Shown here: one piece after another, positions 35,479 to 47,070 of the stretch
How positions within the stretch are numbered: position 1 is the first letter of the stretch
Layout of the letters: each line of letters begins with the position of its first letter
DNA from: Aspidapion aeneum
Lineage: Eukaryota; Arthropoda; Insecta; Coleoptera; Brentidae
Assembly (NCBI GenBank): GCA_963576565.1
Contig: OY755038.1
Coordinates: 202,651,013 to 202,715,012 of the forward strand
Reading direction: 5' to 3'
Length of the DNA stretch: 64,000 nt
The notes under the pieces: model-generated
Told to the model about the DNA's origin: nothing
The model's input: only the letters and a program-made list of their open reading frames with translations
The model's database searches: none
Program-made: the position numbers and the translations under genes

Positions 35479-36078
35479 CAATGGTGACTCGATAATCCGT
35501 ACACGCGATATTCCGGATGCTTCGGTAGTCCGGATAGCCTCAGCAGTCCATAGAGGTATTCGGTAATCCGGATTTTACTTGATTCAATAATCCGGACTCG
35601 CGTTTTTTCCAGAAAATGCTTTATATTTCACATAATAATGCAGGTTTTAGCATGTCATTTGGTTGGTTTAATGCGGCGTGTGGTGCCAAAGGCCGCATTC
35701 AGAAGTTCTCAACTAGCTTTTCGGGCAAGGGCAAGGGCAATCAATGGGTCCAATCAAAAGGAACCATAAAACTTTAACCACAAAAGAGAAGTCAGAGATT
35801 TCTGATGCACTAAAAAATGATAGCGTTACTGGAAAAGCATTAGCTCTGGAGTATGGTGGATACATCAACAATCAGCGATATTGGAAAAAATTAAAGGCTT
35901 TATATTCAATTCTTTGAAAATCCATGTATGTTTTTTTAATCGCGCGGGGAAAGTAGTGGATGTGTGCAGATAGGACATTACATTTTTTGTTATTAAAAAA
36001 ATGTCCTCAACAATCCGGATTTCTTGATAATTAGGATCGGCCCGGTTTGAATTAATCCGGATTATTGATTCACCACTG
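35479..36078 (+). mobile_element. 600-bp TA-flanked pogo/Tigger-like element
   Basis: The terminal repeats match over about 21 bp (CAATGGTGACTCGATAATCCG against a right end with GGTGAATCAATAATCCG), with TA on each side. The word ATCCGGAT recurs inside. It retains a small piece of transposase (next entry), so it is an internally deleted relative of an autonomous element. Confidence 0.8.
35744..35917 (+). pseudogene. Pogo/Tigger-like transposase, N-terminal remnant
   Basis: An ATG opens 57 codons whose start (KRNHKTLTTKEKSEISDAL, then GKALALEYG) resembles the CENP-B-type helix-turn-helix that begins Tigger/Jerky transposases and binds the element ends. The frame then loses similarity and stops. 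The rest of the DNA-binding region and the whole DDE catalytic domain are absent, so it cannot transpose itself. Its position inside matching inverted repeats supports the call. Confidence 0.7.
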
Positions 36079-37504
36079 TAGTTCTATTATACTCTATCCA
36101 CGCGGTTATTGCCAAACAAAAGTAAAATAAATGTTTGTAAACCGAAAACGGAGAGCCTTTACAAATTTTTTGCCTTGCCTATTAGATAGATTGTTGTTTT
36201 TTATTTTATCACAGAAAAGCTTATAAGTGTGCTTTTATCGATCGATTCCGCCACGCCTTACAAATGGAATAAAAATGAAATGGTTAAAGCAGGTCTTTCA
36301 AAGTCGAAGTTAAAAATGTTGCATGCTGGCAAACATAAACTTCTCAAACGTGAAAGAAAAAGCACATAATGACGTCAAGGAAAACAAATTGATAGGTGTA
36401 GCAAGTATAATTTCGAGCGACTAAAATAACACGTTCAGAATTCAGAAAGGCTAATTACGACCGGCTCTCGTATTATTAATGACATTAAAAGTCAATTAGT
36501 ACACGGTTACTTGACTTTGTTCTTTATTTATTTAGAACACATTTAGGTACCTACTTGCTGACTTGGAAATAGACACCTTTTAAATTTAATTTGCTTGGTT
36601 TTTTATTAACATAATTTTACTATAAAGGATGATTCTAGCAAAAGTGGGCTATATGGATATCATTTTTGGTCATTGCCTTTAAATAACAGTACAGCACAGT
36701 AAATAATTTTGTTTTTTTAAATTTATGTAACTAATTAGGTGTAAGCTAAGAAACATTTATTTTCCCGAATTTTAGGAATTATTGCATAAAAATTCCAGAG
36801 GGATGAGTACCAGAGGAATGAGTTTTTTAATGGTTTTCCAATTTAAATCAAAATCTATTTAGACTACTTAACTAAGTTTTATATAAACAAAGTTTCTATA
36901 CTTATAATTTTAAAACAATCAACAAAAAATTATACTGTTGATATCAGTCGAATATTTGCTTACCAGAGGAATGATAATTGAAGCGTTCCTTTTTGATTTC
37001 TGAAAATAAAAAGATCTATAACTTAAACCAAACTAAAGTTGACATTATCTGTCACAACTTGTCACCCTCACAAGTAAATTAGATATCCTGGGCCGTTTCT
37101 TTCTCTAGAAATTAACCGGTGGTATTCACAAATATTGTGTTATTAAAAATGGAGCACGTGTAAAATTGTAAAATTTTCCGGGGAAGATGTAAATTCGGAT
37201 TTTCAAAAATATGACTGCAAACTTAAGTTTTATCAATTTGTTGATAAATAGTTAAGACTTGGTTAAATATTATTTATTAGGATATTTTTTTCAATTTGAG
37301 TTTTTAATATTTGGTTTGGGACTACACCAGAAATTATAAACTTTTTATACATTAAACTCAAATGCTCCATAAAGAAAACATTTCGTTTTAAATCCTATAA
37401 CTAAAACTATGCTTCATTTGCAGTCTGTGTTTGAAAAATATGCATTCCCACTCCACAGCACCATTTTTGTAGAATCATCCATAATTTAATTATTGAAATG
37501 AAAA
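36079..37504. other. No gene recognised
   Basis: AT-rich sequence without similarity that I can support. Confidence 0.5.
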
Positions 37505-38256
37505 GGAGTGCCAGAAATATAGAGACTCATAACACTCACCTACAAAAAGCATATGATACCGTTCCAGTAGAAAAATTGTGGACAGTGTTAGAGCAAACTA
37601 ATATCACTCATACAGACATAAAAGCGATAAAAGAACTATACAAAGGGTCAAAATCTAAAATTAAAATTGGAAATCGACTTTCAAAAGAATTCCTGGTACA
37701 GAGATGTTGTATCTCTCCAACTCTTTTTAAAATATATATCGCAGTTGCTCTCAAAAACTGGAGACGTAAAGTACACGGCATGGGAATTCAACTTAACGAC
37801 CGATTTACCATATATACACACTACAGTTTACTGACGACGAAGTAGTTGTAGCTAATGATAAAGAAGACATGGAGTATATGATGAAAAAGTTAACGGAAGA
37901 ATACCAAAAGTGGGGATTAACAGTGAACGTAGACAAGACACAGTACTTACGTATTAGAAACGAATCAAGTGAGTTAGAACTAGACAATGGGCAAACAATA
38001 TCTCCATACAATGAATATGTTTACTTGGGTGTCACATTTGATAAGACAGGAACAGACTGTAAAGAACTAGAAAAAAAATAGTGAAAGCAAAAAAGGTGAT
38101 TGGATGGCTTAAAAGTATTTCGGAGGGAATCGAGGGAAGCATAACGGATGAGATCATTAAAAGGCAACTGATATGGTACGGCCATGTACAACGGATGAAC
38201 GACGAAATATTGCCAAAGCAGGTCCTAGAATGGCACCCAATAGAATGGCAACTATA
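37505..38256 (+). pseudogene. Non-LTR reverse transcriptase fragment, family X copy 3
   Basis: This is the longest family X piece. It holds LQKAYDTVPVEKLW (first catalytic block; the usual DLxKAYD lacks its first residues), LYKGSKSKIKIG, CCISPTLFKIYIAVALKNW and LLTT at the catalytic loop (decayed). Then, in another frame, come WGLTVNVDKTQYL, GVTFDKTGTDCKELEKK, and after a one-base loss in an A run, KVIGWLKSISEG joined directly to GSITDEIIKRQLIWYGHVQRMNDE. That join shows an internal deletion. Several frames are needed, so it is inactive. Confidence 0.82.
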
Positions 38257-39281
38257 CTATGATTTCGTCATGTTTACAAAAACCAACGAACAAAAACATT
38301 ACCAGTTAAGCATGGTGATGGCGAACCGAATTATGCAGCATAAATAAGTGTCGAGGACCTAAATAAGTCATGTTTTTTCAAAAACTAAACCCAACAAGAA
38401 AAACATGCCCATAAATAAAAAAAATTTGCGGCGAAATGTTTAGCATCATAACTCAAAAACCTTTTATCTAACAAAAAAAGTGCAGCAGCCTTTCTGTAGG
38501 ACATTTTATTACCCCCCCCCCCCCAAAGTCGAAAACTTAATTTTTTTTAGGACTCCAATGTGAACGACATATGTAAAAATCGCGACTACACCACCTTTTG
38601 CAAGCTAAAATTCTTTTTATCAAAAACCAAGCTTTTTATTAATCTATACCTCGACGTAGACAATAAAGTTTCCATTTAAACGATGTATAACAGGGTGGAA
38701 CTGATTTTATTATTACCGCTCCAGTGGTGTCCTTAATTTAAAGTAATTTTTAAAAATCACCAACAAATCAATTTTGTTATATGTTTTATCCAATTTTCTT
38801 AAAAACCAAATTGTGTTTCCTAATTTACGGTGCGATTTCCTTTCAAACACACAGGCTGTACGGTGGTAATATGTTTAATTCTCCTTAAATTAAGGTTACT
38901 TTCAAAAATTACCAAAAAACCAATTCTTGTTAAATTTTCCTAAAATCTAAAGTCAGTACATATACCAGAAGACATAAACGTTTATATTTCCTAAAAAATA
39001 CTACACATTTTGTGGTTTTTAAGAAAATTTTATAAAGCCCATAATAAACATGTTTTTTCTAAATAATTCTAATTTAGGGACGCCAATACATCGTTGGAAA
39101 GGCAATTTTGTTCTTCACAAAAAATTGTGTTCGGTTCAGCAATTTTTGGTTAATTTTCGAGAAAATTGAATAAAACCTAAAAAAATCCATGTTTGGGAAG
39201 TTAAGCAGGGGTTTTCTTTCAGGTCGAGGTCGAAATAGACCATTTGCGTAAGAGTAATAAAATAATTATATTTCCGTAAAG
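38257..39281. other. No gene recognised
   Basis: AT-rich sequence with a run of about 14 C at 38512-38525. No coding or repeat structure was supported. Confidence 0.45.
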
Positions 39282-39451
39282 CAGGTGCGGATCTACGGGA
39301 GGGGAAAAAGGGGAAATTCCCCCCAAATCTCAAACTATATGTAGCTTCGACACACACAATACACCTCCTGGTCACTATGCAAAATAGTTTTATGCAATAT
39401 TTACTATGAAATATCCCCCCCCTTCAAATAAGGTTGCTAGATCCGCCCCTG
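39282..39451. mobile_element. 170-bp hAT-type short element
   Basis: The ends CAGGTGCGGATCTA and TAGATCCGCCCCTG are inverted repeats. CGTAAAG precedes and CATAAAG follows, a likely target duplication with one mismatch. The centre holds G and C runs. There is no coding capacity. Confidence 0.7.
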
Positions 39452-41149
39452 CATAAAGAGGTTTTATTATTCTTGTTTAAGAATTTTTTTGTTTTGTGAC
39501 TCGGGAAATACTGAGGAATATTTTTTCAAGCTGAGGTCTTATAAATGATTGTAGCAATCTTGCACTAGATTTCTTATTTTATAATTAACAGAAAATAACG
39601 TGAAGCCTTTTTATAAAGTAGCCAACATCCTTATTATATGTTAAGTTACAAAAGGAAAAAGAATATTAAAATCAACATTGTGTGGGGTAGAAAAAGATGA
39701 ACATTTTCAAGCGACACGACATGGGCAAAAAGGCTTTAACAAAAGAAACCCAAGGATAATGGGGTTACCGTGTTGTTATTGCCAGAAGGATCGCATTGTG
39801 TCTTTTTTTTATTTCAGGCTTTTATGTCGGGCTTAAAAGCCGTGAAAAAAATTCAGAGGTATTGTTAATCTTGATTTCATTATGGCGAGGTCGATTTCGA
39901 GATGAAATTTCATCAATATTAAACCTGTTTTTTAATTGTTTCTTTATTGTATTCTATAGTTAAGGATGTATATAAGTGACACCGCGTCATAGCTATGGTA
40001 AACCAAATTTTGTGGCAAAATCTAAGTAAAGAAGCCTCAAAAAATTGTTGTTTCACTTTGTACCTGCAGTGTGCCGCTTTATATGTCTATAATAAAACCA
40101 CGGATCACCTAAAACACCGAGACCTAAAATAGGTACTTATCTAATAAATAAAGATCCCAAACAAAAGAGAATCCAAAATTATATTAAAATGCGGGCAAAT
40201 ATTAATTTAGTTGCAAAAACGGTGATTTGTTTTGTAAAAAGTCGGTCCCAATTTGTTTGACATTAAAACAGTCAAAACAACAACGAATAGACAACGTCAA
40301 ATCCCAGCTAAATCAATATGTTCGTAACAACCAGACAAGAGTATATATGTTCCTTTCTAATAAAATCGTTTAGAAGAAGACATAAATAAAAAGCAAGTAA
40401 AATAGTAAGCTAATGACTAATTAGTGCAGTGCCTCTTTTTGGGAATCAATACTAATAATAATTACAGGAAGTGCGGGCCACTGTATGTACCCCTCTACTC
40501 CCTTCCCGTGTACACCCAGGCTTATTTCGCGAAAATTTCCCTAGATCTGACGCACTTTTAAAGATTTGGCACCAACCCGGGTTAATTGGCGATTTTGTAT
40601 TAACTTATGAAAAAATGCTTTTGTAGGTAAATACATAGTTGATGTGATGTTCGGAAGGCGGCCTTTTGACCTATTTTATAATGTTTAACGAATTGATTTA
40701 TTAATTTATGGGTTTAGTTAAATTTCAAATGAAAAAATATTTGGGTTGTCTTTTATGGTGTCACAATTTAAAATTCATAAAGTTTTTGCGAATTTTATTT
40801 TCTCGGATTTAATTAAATGGCTTTTAAAAAGATGGTAGTTGAATAGGTTTTTGAATTTGTTGTTTCTGAGCTGGGCTGCGAACTTGATAAACTATTTCTA
40901 AAATTTACTTGACTTTCTTCTAGTTTTACCTGTTTTTCTTCTAAAAACTTAATTTCTTGGTCTTAATTCTCAAATTTCATGAGAAAAATTTGAAAAAATG
41001 CTTTGATCTCGTTGAGTTTGTTGTAGATAAAGTTTTCTCCTGTTGAGGTGTTTTAATTGGCCTCTTCCAATAACACGGTATAATAATAGTCTGTTACATT
41101 AGCTAATTCAGAATGTCTAGTTTTAATTTTTGCTTCCAAAATCAACTTT
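39452..41149. other. No gene recognised
   Basis: AT-rich sequence. I see no coding region or convincing repeat. Confidence 0.5.
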
Positions 41150-41776
41150 AAATCAAAATATAAAAGGCAACTTCAAAGGGGTAAAATCAACTACGGGCAC
41201 CGGTGTTTCGGAAAAAAGCATTTCCATCCTTAGCGTGATTTGCCTGACTGCAGTAAATCAAACTGACTACAAGATACAACGTAAATCAAAAAGAAGAACA
41301 GCGAACCAACTAAGTCCATGGCGGGACGAAATCATCCACCGGTCTATTCTATAAGGAATAAAGACAATTAAAAAAAAATTATGGACAGTGTTAGAGCAGA
41401 CTAATATCAAAGAACTATACAAAGGGTCAAAATCTAAAATTAAAATTGGAAGTCGACTTTCAAAAGAATTCCTGGTAACAAAAGGCTTAAGATAGGGATG
41501 TTGTATCTCTCCAACTCTTTTTAAAATATATATCGCAGTAGCTCTAAAAAACTGGACACGTAAAGTGCACGGCATGGGAAGACAACGACCGATTTACCAT
41601 ATACACACTACAGTTTGCTCATGACCAAGTAATTGTAGCTAATGATAAAGAAGATATGGAGTATATGATGAGAAAGTTAATGGAAGAATACCAAAAGTGG
41701 GGATTAACAGTGAACGTGGACAAGAGACAGTACTTATGTATTGGAAACGAATCCAGTGAGTTAGAACTAGACTAGA
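41150..41776 (+). pseudogene. Non-LTR retrotransposon fragment, family X copy 4
   Basis: The first part (41150-41350) repeats the segment at 32.8-33.07 kb. The second part (41375-41776) is family X reverse transcriptase: KLWTVLEQTNI, then a deletion, LYKGSKSKIKIGSRLSKEF, a stop-broken linker, CCISPTLFKIYIAVALKNW, a catalytic-loop region read as FAHDQVIVAND-like text near 41610 (the ADD box is altered), and WGLTVNVDK. It ends within SELELD. Multiple frameshifts and deletions show that it is inactive. Confidence 0.75.
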
Positions 41777-42028
41777 GAGATGGAAACAATATTTATGCTC
41801 ATATTGACGTTTAGGTTTAAGAGTGGATAATTTGTGGATTTGCAAAAAATTGAAAAATGTTTATTATGCAAGAGATAAATTGCAAATTTAGACATTGAAA
41901 TATAACTAAACTAGAGTTTTTGTGCAAATTTTTCAATTAATTGTTGTGTTAATGTTTCTTTAAATAAATTAATATTTTTTAGTCAAATATTTAATCAATA
42001 CCAATTTAAGGACCAAAATAAATAAATA

Positions 42029-42196
42029 CAGTCGAACCTCTCTAACTCGAACCTCTATAACTCGAACCTTTTAAGTGGTCCCTGCACTTTTTGTATGTAT
42101 TATAACCCCTTTAACTCGAATTTCTATAACTCGAACTCTCTATAACTCGAACTGTTTTGGTTGTCCCTTGAAGTTCGAGTTATAGAGGTTCGACTG
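42029..42196. mobile_element. 168-bp TA-flanked element, CAGTCGAACCTC family copy 1
   Basis: Terminal repeats CAGTCGAACCTC and GAGGTTCGACTG with TA on both sides. TATAACTCGAA recurs several times inside. The same family recurs at 45135-45289. Such ends are typical of pogo-like non-autonomous elements. Confidence 0.8.
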
Positions 42197-42339
42197 TAAT
42201 ATGTTACATCCTAAAAAGTATGTATGTATTTTTAAGCCGTTTTTGCGTACAGTTTTCACTGAAGATTTAAGATGACCGTGAATGAGCCACCTGTATTAAA
42301 ATTCACGAGCCACCACAGCACTGCAGACTGATATTATGT

Positions 42340-42744
42340 CGAGGGGTGATCAGCTGCCCACAGTAGGTGTACACATTTTTCTAGAGGACCTCACAGGACT
42401 TACACAGGAATCCACAGGACTATACAGGACTTCCACAGGAACCCACAGGACTTCCACAGGACTTTACAGGACTCCACAGGACTATACAGGACCCTGAGGG
42501 TACTGGCGCCTAAGGGGGGCCCTAGGCATGATTTTGTACTGAGGCCACGCGATTTAAGATGTGATGACCTTTTTTTTTTGGTCACGAATTTTTTTATGTG
42601 CACCTTTTCAGCCACAGGGCTATACAGGGCTCCACAGGCAGGACTATACAGTGTACAGGATTTATACAGGACTATACAGGACACTACAGGACCAAAAATT
42701 TATGTAGGACGGTGTACAAATTTGGTTCAGCTGATCACCCCTCG
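42340..42744 (+). mobile_element. Decamer-array TIR element, copy 3
   Basis: The ends CGAGGGGTGATCAGCTG and CAGCTGATCACCCCTCG are perfect 17-bp inverted repeats with a perfect 8-bp duplication TATTATGT (42332-42339, 42745-42752). Just inside are GTGTACACATTT and, inverted, AATTTATG...GGTGTACAAATTT. The array unit is ACAGGACTNN (ACAGGACTTC, ACAGGACTAT, ACAGGACCCT). It is split at about 42490-42610 by a segment with TGGCGCCTAAGGGG, a GACC-T11-GGTC module and TTTCAGCCACAGG. Confidence 0.9.
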
Positions 42745-42752
42745 TATTATGT

Positions 42753-44726
42753 ACGAAGTCCGGCAAGAATAAAATGAGGCGCAAAAGAAATGGCTGAACT
42801 CAAACTATCTCCCTCTGTTTACAGCACTTTGGTCATCCTGAGTGGTCTTCATTTTTAGCAAATTTACCATGAACAAAATTTTAATATTACAAGCAAAAAC
42901 GGTACTCGTCTGGTACGTTTAACGTAATCGACTCCAGCCCGTTCATAATTCACATCCTTTTATTGTTTTTCTATTGTTACCGGTGGCCTGAAAGTGACCC
43001 CGGCCCGTTCACAATTCACACCCTTTAATTGATTTTCTATTGTTATCGTACACATTCTATACCAACAAAAAGAAACAGTGGGGTATCATTTAGTTTTTTT
43101 AGTTTTTGAATAAAACTGTGTGGAGTTCCAATTTTAAAGATATAACGAATGGTTTTGGATTTTCGCAATTTTTAGAAAGTCAATTGGTATTTTTTTAGGT
43201 TTCTTGATTCGTATGCACCTAACTATTGAAATACTTCGTATATAGTTCAATGATTGAAATAGGTAGGTACCTATATAATATAACAAGTATAAAAGATTTA
43301 AAAGAATATTTATTTTTAAGAAAAATAAACTGTGGAGTTTTCCAGCAAAATAAGGTTTAGGAGGGGTAAAATATAAAATTAATACCTAATAACAATGAAT
43401 ACAAGTCGTGTATTCATTGCTAATAATAATGAATTAAACAATTATAACACGCTACTAGACGGACAATATACTCTCACTACAAAAAATCTCTAATATTTTT
43501 GCCTCACATGTGTCGGTGTCTATCCAGTTTATAAACTAAAAATAAATCACTACCCATAGTTAAAGGCGGTGTTAACCAAACAAACGAACTAAAATTTAAC
43601 GACAATTTACAAATTACATTACATTAAATTGAATTAATTAGTGAATTAAGTTATTTCGTGGTGTGGAAAGTTTCACCGTAAATCAATAATCGTAATTGAA
43701 TAGATAGGCAGACAGATATTCATTAAACTCATTAATTTTGACTGTTTAGATAAGTACCTAGTAATTAGGCTTTAAATTAATACATGAAAAAACGCTTTTA
43801 GCTCATTACTAAACGCTTCAAAGCTGAAACAAGCCATTCATTATCTTTATAGATAGTTTTTTTTTACCTTTGTGAAGCAAAGAAAATACTAAAACCGTAT
43901 TGTTAGAGTCATTAAATTTAAAAACACATGCTGGTTTGTTATTACTTAAACAATAAGTATGGTTAAAGTATAGTTGTTATATGTTTAGTTTTAATATTGC
44001 GATATTTTATTTAAAAGCTATTTTTTATATTTTGCGGAAATCATACATCTTAATTACAAAATTATGTACCTACACAAAATAAACATATTGCTTCAAAGTA
44101 GGTTTATTTTTTTTGTGGGCCTAGTTAAGAGAGACTTGGGAAACGTTATAAAAAATCAAAGCTTTTACGTACAGGGTCTTTTATTTTTATATATGTAAAA
44201 AAGGGAGATTTTAACAAAAAAATATATTTTTTTAACAAATTTAATAGAATTTTTGTAAAAAGTGTTTTTGTGACTATTTTCTGTTACCTTGGGCATACCA
44301 TATACCTAATATTCCAATACTTTCTGTTACCTATTTACACAATGGTTGGCGTTTGATGCAAACATTCAGAAATAAAGGTACGAAAAATGCACAGATACCA
44401 AATTTACATAGATAGAGTTTTTGTCAATTGTACGCCGTTGATTTGACGTAACAAATACAAGAATAAAATAATATTCATGCGTAAAAGTATAACCAATCAG
44501 GACATTTTATCTTAAGGACCGTAAACAGGATAGACTTATACCCATTGATATTGCTATTTCAAATATGTTTGCATTCAGCATCGTAAGGTATCGCAATAAT
44601 ACGTACTAAATGGAAATAATATGCATATGTCTTTGAAAGCAACCAATCAGACCCCAAGGCCCTTATGTTTGCATCATAAATGGGCAGTTACCGTGGGTAT
44701 TGGAATATTAGGTATATGGAAATACC
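42753..44726. other. No gene recognised
   Basis: AT-rich sequence. A phrase with GCCCGTTCATAATTCACATCC at about 42938 is partly repeated near 43003, a small local duplication. No coding was supported. Confidence 0.5.
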
Positions 44727-44734
44727 TAGGGACC

Positions 44735-45120
44735 CGAGGGTGATCAGCTGAACCAAATTTGTACGCCGTCCTACAGGACTTTAATAAATTTTTGGTCCTG
44801 TAGTGTCCTGTATAGTCCTGTACAAGTCCTGTATAGCCTTGCCTGTATGGTCCTGTGGCTGAAGAAGGCGCCCATAAAAAAATTCACGACCAAAAAAAAA
44901 AAGTCATCACTCTCGTTTTTCTTAGAGGGCCGATTTGCCTTTGCCGGCCTTAGTACTTAAACATGCTTAGGGCACCCCTTAGGCGCCAGTACCCTCGGGG
45001 TCCTGTAGAGTCCTGTGGAGTCCTGTACATGTCCTGTATAGTCCTGTACAGTCCTGTATAGTCCTGTGGGGTCCTGTAGAAAAATTTGTACACCTACTGT
45101 GGGCAGCTGATCACCCCTCG
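44735..45120 (-). mobile_element. Decamer-array TIR element, copy 4
   Basis: The ends CGAGGGTGATCAGCTG and CAGCTGATCACCCCTCG are inverted. The flanks TAGGGACC (44727-44734) and TAGAGACC (45121-45128) are an 8-bp duplication with one mismatch. Read on the minus strand, it has the same parts as copy 3 in the same order: ACAGGACTNN units, the junction GAGGGTACTGGCGCC, a C/G-rich segment, a GACT-T-run-GGTC module, and CAGCCACAGGACC. Copies 3 and 4 therefore descend from one master that already contained the inner segment. Confidence 0.9.
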
Positions 45121-45134
45121 TAGAGACCCATATA

Positions 45135-45289
45135 CAGTCGAACCTCTATAACTCGAACCTTTTAAGTGGTCTCTGCAGTTTTTTAACCTCTTTAACTCGA
45201 ATTTCTATAACTCGAACTCCCCATAACTCGAATTGTTTTGGTTGTTCCTTTGAGTTCGAGTTATAGAAGTTCGACCTCGAGTTCGACTG
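45135..45289. mobile_element. 155-bp TA-flanked element, CAGTCGAACCTC family copy 2
   Basis: Terminal repeats CAGTCGAACCTC and GAGTTCGACTG with TA on both sides. It aligns with 42029-42196 through most of its length (AACCTTTTAAGTGGT, TTTAACTCGAATTTC). The right end has a small duplication of the GTTCGA word. Confidence 0.8.
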
Positions 45290-45327
45290 TACATATGTAT
45301 GATATATTTTTAAAAATATATCATATA

Positions 45328-46145
45328 CAGTATGGTTAAAAGCTATAGGATTCATAGACTGCTTGCTGTGCGACATGTGTGTAAGAGAGAAGTAAAAGAG
45401 AAAAATCTATTTTGGGCGGTGTCTTGAAATATATTTCGCTGTTTTAGACCCGTATTGGGGCTGGTAGTGGGAAAGTAGGGGAGTACATCGTGACCTCGTC
45501 TTCACGAAGTTTTTCGTCATTCCGTCGTGTGAAGCGAAACAGGTGCGAAGTGGGTATTTGTTTTTCACGTAAATTCTAGCTCAATCCATGCCGCGTATTA
45601 CATATAGCGTTCAGGAACAAGTACAGATGGTTCAATGGTATTTCGGAGGAAATATCTTTCAAGATGTAGCAAATTTATTTGTTGTCGTGTTTGAGGGAAG
45701 GGATATTCCAAGCTATAGTACGTTCCAAAAAACAATCGACGTCATAAATTTCCTCTCTCTACTTTATCGGGGCGCACAGACAACAGGTATTGGCTGAAAC
45801 AATGGGCGTAACGTGTAAATGTCTATCCTTTTTTCTTACATACTACATATTGTATGTATCTGCAGTTGTTCTTATCTTATATACAGTAATAATTTCCCAT
45901 GAATCCTATAGCACTTAACCATGCTGTACACAGGATTTTTAGGAATGTGTAGTAAAAACATGCCTCCCTCGACTTTACCGGGGCGCACAGACGACAGGTA
46001 TTGGCTATTCTGAAACAATGGGCGTAACCACGTGTAAATTTCTATCCTTTTTTCTTACATACTACATATAGTATGCATATGCAGTTGTTCTTATCTTACA
46101 TACAGTAATAATTTCCCATAATTCCTATAGCACTTAACCATGCTG
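45328..46145 (+). mobile_element. TA-flanked DNA element with duplicated right end
   Basis: The left end CAGTATGGTTAAAAGCTATAG pairs with a right end CTATAGCACTTAACCATGCTG that occurs twice, ending at 45926 and at 46145, each followed by TA. The two right ends belong to a tandem duplication of about 214 bp (45750-45962 and 45963-46177; CGGGGCGCACAGAC, TTTCTTACATACTACATAT). It contains a short helix-turn-helix ORF. TA duplication points to the Tc1/mariner group broadly. Confidence 0.7.
45588..45797 (+). pseudogene. Transposase N-terminal helix-turn-helix remnant
   Basis: An ATG opens 69 codons. Residues 1-47 (ITYSVQEQVQMVQWYFGG, then VANLFVVVFEGRDIPSYSTF) resemble the N-terminal helix-turn-helix (DUF4817-like) of insect mariner-related transposases, which binds the element ends. 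After about residue 50 the similarity stops, and the frame ends in the tandemly duplicated segment. The linker and DDE catalytic domain are missing, so the element depends on a transposase made elsewhere. Confidence 0.6.
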
Positions 46146-46438
46146 TATACAGGATCTCTAGGAATGTGTAGTAAAACATATCTTGGAATTGTTTGAAATT
46201 CTAGCTGTGTTGAAAAAAATCATTGTTATAAATATAAATTTAAATTAGATAGATAAATATATGTCAAAATGAGGTCTGAAGTGAGCATTCTACAATGTAA
46301 CGTTATTATTAACATTCATTTGTAATAAATATGTGTGTTTGTTTTGCACAATCGAGCTTTCATTCTGTTGAGTATAAATATGCATTATAAACCCACAAAC
46401 AGATAGGGCGCTCTATGGGGAACTGTTTAATTCTTTTA

Positions 46439-47070
46439 CCGTAAAACGAGGTTACTTTGCTCCACTTTTTTGAGTTATTTCGAAAAATTCAAATAAATAA
46501 CCAAAAATTATACCATAAAAAATGTTTTTTTGGTTTTAATGAAAAACACATGGTATAGGTATTAACAAAGGACATTTTTATTACAAAATACTTAGTATTA
46601 TAAATATTTTTTAACTTGAAAAGTGGAGCAAAGTTTCCCATAGTCCGAGGTTACTTTGCCCCACTATATAAAATATGAAAAAAAAACATTGGTGTTTTAT
46701 ATGTTGACGCAAACTACACCCAATATTTAGTTAGCTTTTCTCCAAACATTCAAAATAGTAAATAAAAAATTTAAAAATATTGGTTTTTAAGTTTTTATTG
46801 CATAGAAAACGATAACTGCACTAGACACCAAATTTTTCGAGGTCAAATTTTAAAGGAATTTCAAGCTGCACTTCACTCTGGTATTAACTCGAGACGACTA
46901 AGCGGAAAACAGCGCCTACCGCGTCTTTGAGAAGTCAAATTCGCAACGGATAATTCACGCGTGGTGGCGTTGTGGTGCATGCGCCGATTTTTAATGTAGA
47001 ATAACTAAGAACTTTTTTTCGCAATGGAGCAAAGTAGGACCAGGGGGCGCAAAGTAACCTCGTTTTACGG
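46439..47070. mobile_element. 632-bp TA-flanked element
   Basis: Terminal inverted repeats of about 22 bp (CCGTAAAACGAGGTTACTTTG) with TA at each side. GGAGCAAAGT and its complement recur inside, including a second GAGGTTACTTTG at about 46650. No coding capacity. Confidence 0.85.
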
